This document shows positions 57,265-64,000 of a stretch of DNA of 64,000 nt, piece after piece. The translations under genes and the position numbers were made by a program. Below the pieces are notes generated by a model. The model was not told the DNA's origin. It was given only the letters and a program-made list of their open reading frames with translations, and did not search any database. The DNA lies in contig OX328125.1 in the NCBI GenBank assembly GCA_946811695.1, positions 94,514,760 to 94,578,759 on the forward strand, read 5' to 3'. Position 1 is the stretch's first letter; the number at the start of each line of letters is the position of its first letter. This DNA is from Gonocerus acuteangulatus (taxonomy: Eukaryota; Arthropoda; Insecta; Hemiptera; Coreidae).

Positions 57265-58064
57265 CAGAGTTGGCAAAAATTATCTTCGGATAACGGATGA
57301 CGAATAACCTAGGTTATTCGTTATTTGTCATCTATAATTTTCGGATATCCGTTATCCGTTATTCGAAATTATTACCATTTACGTAAAGTTATCCGTCATC
57401 TTTTATCTTAAGATTTCATTTGAAATAATTTTTCATCTTACGGATGAATTTTAATTCGATGGATAAATTTTCATCCGAAAGATGATTTTTATATTTGGAA
57501 GATGTGTAGAAAACCAAGTTACTACTTAATCATAATGTATTTATTTATTATTTAAATATAATATAATATGTAATTATTTAAATTATTATTAAATATAATT
57601 ATGTATTACATTATTATTTAAAAATATAATTAAACTTTAAATTAAATTCAACATCGATTTTAAAACTACTCTTTTCTCAAACATTTCATCAGAGAGTCGA
57701 TTGCTTTTTGGAATATCCGTTATGGAAGCAAACGAGAACAGCTGTTCGACTGGTGCTGACGATGGAAGTGCCGTGTTGTACTTAAAAAACAATTTCTTGA
57801 TGTTTAAATATTTATTTAAAGAGTGCAATGCCATATGCAAACGAACAGTTTGTTTTTGTCCGAATGAATAGAAAAAAGTGGTATTGTGGACGGATAACGA
57901 ATAAAAGATAACGGATAATCAAATGACGAATAAAAGATAATTCACCCGTTTCTCGAATAACGGATAATTGGTCATCCGTGGTTTTATGATTAACTAATAA
58001 CGGATAAAAAATTATCTTTTATTCGTTACTTAAATAAAAAATTATTCGAATAAGCCCAACTCTG
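57265..58064 (-). mobile_element. hAT element (800 bp) with exact 8-bp duplication
   Basis: Ends CAGAGTTGGC and (reverse complement) CAGAGTTGGGC. Duplication CTCTATAA at 57,257-57,264 and 58,065-58,072. Subterminal zones are packed with CGGATAAC / GTTATCCG motifs in both orientations. The interior keeps only a transposase C-terminus. Confidence 0.95.
57637..57840 (-). pseudogene. hAT transposase C-terminal (hATC) remnant
   Basis: About 67 codons: FFKYNTALPSSAPVEQLFSF and SNRLSDEMFEKRVVLKSMLN, the conserved hAT dimerisation motif (P-SSA-VER-FS and NRLS---FE-LV). The BED finger and catalytic residues are missing. Confidence 0.93.
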
Positions 58065-58176
58065 CTCTATAATGTCAATTCATTTATTAATTAACGGGTA
58101 ATTGTACAAGACGAACCTTCCTCTATAATGTCAATTCATTTATTAATTAACGGGTAATTGTACTAGGCGAACCTTC
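58065..58176 (+). repeat. 56-bp tandem repeat, two units
   Basis: Units beginning CTCTATAATGTC at 58,065 and 58,121; a third CTCTATAATG begins at 58,177. They differ at about two positions (TACTAGGCG / TACAAGACG). Confidence 0.93.
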
Positions 58177-58444
58177 CTCTATAATGGCCACGCCTTGAGT
58201 GAAATATCGATACACAGACGATAGAACCAAATGATAAAAATATCCAAACGAAAAAAATATACCACGGTCCAAACTTTTTTAGTTCACTCATTCAATATTT
58301 TATCTATAATGGTCTTATAACCACTTGAACCGACTACCAAAAGGATCAATTGTTTTTACCTTCAAAGCAGCGGCGAAGGCTAAAATTTTAAGTTGAAGCG
58401 TTTGGAATAAAAATTTGTTTTATATAATAATGTAGTTTTATTAA

Positions 58445-59115
58445 GTACTAGCTGTGCTCGCGACTTCGTCCGCGTGGATAGTGATTTTGGGCAGCAGTTT
58501 TGGATATATCTTTTGGTTTATTTTGGATTATAAACACCATCTTATGGGTATTTAAAATAAATGTACAACACCCTTTTCCATTAATATTTCCACAACGAAT
58601 ACCGAGTTGCGTTGCAATACAACAATTATTGCGTCTGGTATGGGCGAATAACCACTTTCGGTCCGGAGTAAACCCCCCTCCCTCAAGATGAACCAATCTT
58701 GGAGTTTAACAAACTCGTTCAATCATTTGCTACATGAATACTATATACCAAGTTTCGCGACAAAAAAAAAAAAACAACTCTGGAGTGTATCGTGTTGACG
58801 ATAGTTTATGAAATGTTTGACCGATTTTGACTAAACGTGGCTAGGTCAGAAACGTCTACCAGCTCTCCGTCTGTATGTCTGTTCCTTATAAAAATCCACA
58901 CAGTTCGACCGATTTTGATCAAACTTGGCACACATGTTGGTCCTGATTTGGGGAGATTCATATGTTAGGTTAAAATCGTCTTGGTCTTACAGTTCGGAGG
59001 TGATTTGCGTTAGTAGATTGTAATATTACTTATTGGGTTTCTAATTTATTTTGGCTTTTCTAGATGCAGAAAGTAGGTTTAGCATGGCACGCCGGGCACC
59101 AGCTAGTAATTAATA
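58445..59115 (-). repeat. RTE-like repeats, several fragments
   Basis: 58,449 ACTAGCTGTGCTCGCGACTTCG, 58,600-58,790 a fragment of repeat H (ACCGAGTTGCGTTGC, TCCGGAGTAAACCCCCC), and 58,810-59,110 the GATTTTGATCAAACTTGG family ending CACGCCGGGCACCAGCTAGT. No coding sequence. Confidence 0.6.
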
Positions 59116-59749
59116 AAATACAATAAATATTTAAGCTTAATAAATAATTTATAAAATTCAGCAATTTATAAATAAAATGTAAAATGCATGTTAACGGAAA
59201 TTCTACCACCCCCTGGATAAAGTTACTAGTTGATATACTATTGGGAGGGGTTACATCCCCTCGCCCCTTTTACACCAATTGACACACTCCTACAACTCCC
59301 TGGACAAAATGGAACCCTCCCCACCCCTTCAAGTATCCACCAATAGCTGCTCTCCATGTGTCCAGGGGATTCACTCAAAATCTGTTAAAATAATGCAGTT
59401 CATTTGTCTAGTATAACGGTTACAAACGCCATTTTGAATACTGGAGTTAGGCCCTATCTTCTTATAAATAAATCTATTATATTAGTTTATAATGTATAAA
59501 CTAGTAGGTATAATACATTTATATAATATTATATTTATTTTTACGTTAGGTCTACAAAATAAAAAGTTATGTCTTAGATTTTTGTAATTGATAAATTAAT
59601 TTAACAAAAGTAAATAAAAAAAGAGCTACTTTATAGTCGCTGCTCAAATAATAAACATCTAATAAAACCTTTCATTATTATACTAGGATTAAATTACCGA
59701 ATTCACTATAAACATAAGTCTAATAAATTATATTATTTTTTTATTAGCG
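59116..59749. other. Spacer without recognised features
   Basis: AT-rich with a C-rich stretch at 59,210-59,340 (repeated CCCCTGGA/CACTCC phrases). No gene or repeat recognised. Confidence 0.4.
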
Positions 59750-59989
59750 CAGGGGCCTATCTATATAAGGTGAGGCTGCAGTCCCCCCCCCCTTGAAATT
59801 CTGTCTGTAAAAATGTGTCATAAAAAAACTAAAAAATAAATATAATCAGACCACTTAGTGCAGACAAAAATTATTTTTTTGGGTGCATTAGCTTGCTTGT
59901 TGGCTAACTATTCCAAGTGCTAGATTGTTAGTATTCATTATCTCCGAAAGCTCCCAGCCCCCCGAAAGAATTTTCACTATACGCCCATG
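59750..59989. mobile_element. Poly-C/G hAT-like MITE (family G)
   Basis: CAGGGGCCTATCTATATAAGG...CTGCAGTCCCCCCCCCC...TATACGCCCATG. Flanking octamers TATTAGCG and CTTCAGCG match at 5 of 8. Confidence 0.78.
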
Positions 59990-60246
59990 CTTCAGCGCCA
60001 AGTTACTCTAAAAACTAGAAGTTTCTCTAAAAATTAGAATATAAGCCGAAAATATAAATATGCACATATATTTACACCCTATTTATTCTGGTACTTTTTT
60101 AAAAGCTTTTTGTAAATCTTCGTTTTCAAAATGAAATAATTAATCAATTACTTCGCATTCAGGAAACTTGTAATAGTTAACTCAATGCCAAAATGAAAGT
60201 AACTTCAAACCAAACTCATTATAGGGCGTATTTACCTCTCTCTCTC

Positions 60247-60251
<5 letters not shown>

Positions 60252-60303
<52 letters not shown>
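60252..60303. repeat. (AT)n microsatellite
   Basis: 52-bp AT array left of the 60.34-kb foldback. Confidence 0.97.
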
Positions 60304-60309
<6 letters not shown>

Positions 60310-60342
60310 TATTCTTATAGATGACCCAAAATATCAAAATTC

Positions 60343-60537
60343 TTTTTTATCCTAGGAGGCATGGGGTCATTAAAACAGTCTTCCTTTATTACACCACTTT
60401 ATTTATTGGGTCAGACATGTTTCGTGCCCCTGAAGAGGTGCGAAGAAAAGATGCATGAAACATGTCGAGCCCAATAAATAAAGTGGTGTAATAAAGGAAG
60501 ACTGCTTTAATGACCCCATGCCTCCTAGGATAAAAAA

Positions 60538-60540
<3 letters not shown>
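60343..60540. mobile_element. Foldback with ribozyme-like loop, between (AT)n arrays
   Basis: Arms of about 85 bp (TTCTTTTTTATCCTAGGAGG...AAGTGGTG and complement) nearly identical. The apex carries ACATGTTTCGTGCCC CTGAAGAGGTGC...GCATGAAACATGTC. Flanked by (AT)n on both sides (the right one at 60,541-60,587). Confidence 0.85.
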
Positions 60541-60596
<56 letters not shown>

Positions 60597-60599
60597 AAC

Positions 60600-61406
60600 A
60601 GGGCGGGAATCGTCATACTTGTGGGAAATGTCCACCAACTACAGTGAAGTGTAATGCCACCAAAGAGAAATTTTACTTGCATTATTTCCCTAGATGTAGG
60701 CGTTACCGTGGTCCTTTGTCTAAACGCTAGTTTTTGACAATTTTTGTGCTATTTGTAAGCGAAAATTTTTTTCTGATGACATTTTCAAAATGCGCGTGAA
60801 ATTTCCTATAAGATCTCATGTACCTAGCGCAAACATTTCTCAACCCAAATGCACAGCAGCCACCCAAACAAATAACTTATAATGAAGTAAAGATTTTTTA
60901 TTTTTAATGTTCCACGTCCTACACGAACAGTTTTTTTTGTTTAGGTAGATGGTACTCTCATTTTTTTGTTTTACTTGACCACAATTTACCCTTGCAAAGC
61001 ATCCTTTTTTGGCCTTCAACTCTTACTAACAAATTAGCCATGGTAATGAAATAATGCAACTTTTCTGAGAGTCCCATCTATCTAACATCTAAAAAACCTT
61101 TATTTCGTGATAAGAGTTATTTGTTTGGGAGGCTGCTGTGAATTTGGTTTAAGAAATGTTTTCACAAGGTACATGAGATCTTATAGGAAATTTGATGCAG
61201 ATTTTGAAAATGTCATCAGATTTGAATTTTTCCTCTGGCGTGACGGACAAATAGCACAAAAGGCGTCAAAAACTAGCGTTTAGACAAAAAACACGGAAAC
61301 CTATATGTACGGAAATAATGCAAGTAAAAATTTTTCCTTGGTGTCATTCAACTACAATTTAGACGGCGCGCCGTACATACCCCTCATGTATGCCGATTTC
61401 GGGACC

Positions 61407-61411
<5 letters not shown>
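60600..61411. mobile_element. 812-bp palindromic element between (AT)n arrays
   Basis: Termini AGGGCGGGAATCGTCATAC and (reverse complement) AGGGTGGTCCCGAAATCGGC. Arms of about 350 bp pair throughout (TTTACTTGCATTATTTCC, CTAAACGCTAGTTTTTGAC, CTGATGACATTTTCAAAAT each have inverted partners). Unpaired centre near 60,960-61,060. Bounded right by (AT)n 61,412-61,482. Confidence 0.88.
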
Positions 61412-61476
<65 letters not shown>

Positions 61477-61482
61477 TATATA
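61412..61482. repeat. (AT)n microsatellite
   Basis: Long AT array between the palindrome and SINE C. Confidence 0.96.
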
Positions 61483-61488
61483 CACATG

Positions 61489-61814
61489 GGGGCGAGGTTA
61501 GCTCAGTGATAGAGCACTGGACTAATAAGGTTGAAGAACTGAGTTCAAATCCCAAGCACGCACTAAAATTTTTTATCTTCAAGTGTCTTTTCTATGATCT
61601 TCGTTCATGGGATTGATTCGGCCTCCCTGGCCGTCCCTAGGCCAACCCAGCGTTGAAATTATTTATTAACGCGTTCCCGAAAAGGAAAAAAAATCAGACA
61701 GCGGAGCATAGTACCGACTACCCTATCTCTCTAGTGTGCCGTATAATCACGAATCAGATACCTCTGTAGGATCTGCCCCTCTGGGCTCTTTTGGCCAGTT
61801 ACCTGATTTATGTA

Positions 61815-61818
<4 letters not shown>
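61489..61818 (+). mobile_element. SINE family C, full-length copy
   Basis: Head GGGGCGAGGTTAGCTCAGTG, ATAGAGCACTGGAC, B box GAGTTCAAATCCC, GCACGCACTAAAATTTTTTATC, a body with GCGTTCCCGAAAAGG, tail CAGATACCTCTGTAGG, CTGCCCCTCTGGG, GTTACCTGATTT. About 330 bp, the most complete member. (AT)n arrays lie on both sides, the right one at 61,821-61,862. Confidence 0.92.
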
Positions 61819-61865
<47 letters not shown>

Positions 61866-61868
<3 letters not shown>

Positions 61869-62340
61869 AGACTCCTTCCTTGAATAAAACGTCAACCCCG
61901 GAATTTACTAAAAGTCAATTAAAACTTTGTACTCCATTTGCTACTACTGGTAGTGTAATATTGTGATTAGGGCGAGCGAGGCTAATGCCCTATGGATTGT
62001 ATTTAGGTTGGCGAGCATTGCCCTTTGAGAAGTAGGAAGTTAGCAAGCAACACGCTACTCTACGGGGCCTTTATTAAATATTCACCGACATTCTCTACCT
62101 CAATTATCCCGCCCTTTAGTAGCAAGTACTACCAAGGCATCGTAAGGTTTCGTAGATAACACGCTTAACACGGATTGTTACGTTAGTATTTTAGGGGGAG
62201 GGTAAACCTCAGGTCTTAGAGTTTGTTTGTGGCTGAATCCCAATATGTACTCCTTGTTTATCTCTGCTAAATAAAGATTATCGGATTGTTCACCGCAGGT
62301 ATTGCCTGATCCATGTGTAACAATATTTTGCTGGGGAAAT
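61866..62340. other. Spacer without recognised features
   Basis: No coding or repeat signal recognised. Confidence 0.4.
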
Positions 62341-62344
62341 TCCG

Positions 62345-62780
62345 TAAAATACCGTAAAATGGGGTCGCATTAGTACAGTGTGGTACAAACCTATACTGCT
62401 TATATATGCTTACATATTTGTCTAAAACTTTGGGCAAAGTTTGACCCTTTTGACTTTTAAATGAAAATTCTTGTCTTTTGTTCTTCCAGGCAAAAATGAC
62501 AGTTAGTATGCTCATCAAACACTATTTTATGCGCATAAGATGTTCGTAATATTACTCTTATTGCGCATGTTCATTAACGCGATTGTATACTACCATACAC
62601 GAATCCATCGTAAACGACATCGAATAGTCGGCTATAAAAAACGAATACAAAAAAGTCTTATTTTTCTGTAGTAAACAGTATACAAAACTTGAATAACCCA
62701 AGAAAGGATAACGAATACCAAATAAAAACGTAAGTACCGTAATATGGGGTCGTATTAGTACAACCCTTTACTGCTTATAC
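62345..62780. repeat. Pair of TACCGTAA(A/T)ATGGGGTCG repeats
   Basis: Direct copies at 62,349 and 62,735 share ATGGGGTCG(C/T)ATTAGTACA and an ACTGCTTATA segment. Similar to the ends of the 50.3-kb TIR element, so these are probably two ends or two truncated copies. Confidence 0.55.
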
Positions 62781-62811
62781 ATACATGATTTTACACTTTT
62801 CTGAAAACTGA

Positions 62812-63277
62812 GTGACAGAGAAAGGAGAGAGATGTCCGGAAAGTGGAGAGAGATATCCAGGAATTGGAGAGAGAGAGTAACAGAGATATGCAGAGTGGCA
62901 AGAGATAGATAGATGGAGAGTGGAAAGAGAGCGTGATATGGAGAGTGGAGAGTGTGAGAGACGGAGAGTGGAGAGAGAGAGAAATCGCTGGAGAGTGGGA
63001 AGAGAGAGATGGAGAGTGGCAAAAGAAAGAAAGATGGAGAGTGTGAGTGACGGAGAGTGGCGAGAAAGATAGATAGATGGAGAGTGGCAAGAGATAAATA
63101 GATGAAGATTGGGAAGAGAGAGATGGAGATTGGGAAGAGAGAGATATGGAGAGTGGGAAGAGAGAGACGTGGAGAGTGTGAGAGATGGAAAGTGGCACGA
63201 GATAGATGGAGAGTGGGAAGAGAGAGATAGAGTGACTAGAGAAAGAGAGATGGCGACTGGGAAGAGAGAGATATGGA
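62812..63277 (+). repeat. GA-rich minisatellite
   Basis: Imperfect units of GGAGAGTGG(G/C)AAGAGAGAGAT type, variable in length (about 20-30 bp). Continues at 63,592-63,690 after the MITE. Long open frames across it on the minus strand (Ser/Leu/Pro/His repeats) are low-complexity artefacts. Confidence 0.9.
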
Positions 63278-63285
63278 GAGTGAAG

Positions 63286-63583
63286 CATGGGCGTATATAG
63301 AAAATAATTTCGGGAGGGGCTGGGAAAATGTCGGGGGGGGGGGGCTGGGAAAATGTCGGGGGGGGGGGGGGGCTGAGACCATTTCCGGGATATGGAATAC
63401 TAAAAATTTAGTGCTTGGAATAGTTTTAGGCAACTAAAACGCTATTACACGTAAAATAAAATATTTTTTATGAACTAAGTGATCTTATTTAATTTATTTT
63501 TAAGGGTTTTACGACAAGTTTTTACCATCAAATCAAAATTTGCAGCTTCCTCAGCCCCCCCCCCCCCCTTATATACGCCCGTG
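63286..63583. mobile_element. Poly-G hAT-like MITE (family G), complete copy
   Basis: 298 bp, CATGGGCGTATATAG...TATATACGCCCGTG, exact 8-bp duplication GAGTGAAG (63,278-63,285, 63,584-63,591) in the GA minisatellite. It carries a duplicated CTGGGAAAATGTCGG-(G)n block, two G runs and a C run. Reference copy for the family. Confidence 0.93.
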
Positions 63584-64000
63584 GAGTGAAGAGTGTGAGA
63601 GAAAGAGAGTGGAGAGAGAGATATGAAGATTGGAGAGAGAGAGTGTGTGTGAGAGACGGAGAGTGAGAGAGAGAGAGAGTGAGAGAGATGCTAAGTTTTG
63701 CCAGGGTCATTGCCCGTGCCCCCGCCCACAGCACCCATCTTCCAGCCTCCTCCTCTATACTTACTTCCGCAAACATCTTCCCTCTTCTATTTAGCCTTCT
63801 CCTCTTCAACACGTGTCATCGTCCAGCTAGTCAGCAGTGCAGATCATATATCCTCCCATATCGCCCTCCATCTTTAGATAACACAGGACATTTATTATAA
63901 TTTCAGTAAAATTCCATTTACTCTTCGCAAGACTACAGGCTTTGCTAACTGTGCACATATACAGTTTTGGAAGGCTGTGTAATTCCATTATACTACCAAT

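Noticed and set aside
61489..61560. Possible functional tRNA gene (GAGGTTAGCTCAGTG)
   Set aside because: It is the head of SINE family C; the acceptor stem does not pair and the sequence runs on into the shared SINE body.
60389..61966. Several frames with runs of Tyr-Ile
   Set aside because: They arise only because TATATA reads as Tyr-Ile without stops on either strand.
62791..63433. Long minus-strand frames rich in Ser, Leu, Pro and His
   Set aside because: They are translations of the GA-rich minisatellite; low complexity in every frame.

Overview
This is a eukaryotic, AT-rich, transposon-laden window, most likely from an arthropod and probably an insect. The order cannot be named from the sequence alone. 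The evidence is one intron-rich conserved animal gene with short exons (73-215 nt) and GT-AG introns, plus a typical arthropod mix of mobile elements: tRNA-derived SINEs, Jockey/RTE-like LINE pieces, mariner, Tc1, Tigger/pogo, hAT and piggyBac-like elements. Long (AT)n microsatellites are also abundant.

Left half (about 4.1-28.1 kb, + strand): the 3' part of one host gene, the orthologue of GAPVD1 (Gapex-5/RME-6), in 16 exons. All splice phases are compatible and give a continuous 727-residue C-terminal portion ending at the stop codon at 28,097-28,099. It holds the acidic/serine-rich middle region, a basic segment, a helical region and the C-terminal VPS9 Rab5-GEF domain. The N-terminal RasGAP domain and promoter lie upstream of the window. 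The introns are full of insertions. The largest, between 13,503 and 18,930, holds a very young LTR element in antisense (LTRs 645 bp, 3 differences, one intact 389-codon ORF) and a Tigger-like element. The 26.5-28.0 kb intron holds an antisense mariner.

28.1-32.4 kb: AT-rich, nearly repeat-poor flank, probably including a long 3' UTR, with one old SINE and one Tigger end.

32.4-64.0 kb: intergenic, with no host gene I can recognise. It is a mosaic of transposon remnants. Notable items are: a Tc1 remnant (34.8-35.2 kb); two copies of a 0.47-kb dispersed repeat around a 142-bp tandem array (39.8-42.2 kb); a GC-rich, CRE-containing island that may be a promoter (46.3-46.7 kb); a hAT MITE nested in a long inverted repeat (51.8-52.9 kb); an 18-bp-class minisatellite (53.3-53.8 kb); a hAT element with exact 8-bp duplications and a hATC-coding remnant (57.3-58.1 kb); palindromic elements between (AT)n arrays (60.3-61.5 kb); and a GA-rich minisatellite split by a poly-G MITE (62.8-63.7 kb).

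The elements that most deserve a second look are: four hammerhead-ribozyme-like cores linked to a shared downstream AATAAA...GTGGT signature; a 5S-rRNA-headed SINE whose tail joins modules of two tRNA-derived SINE families; the young non-autonomous LTR element; and a poly-G-bearing hAT-type MITE family with six copies.
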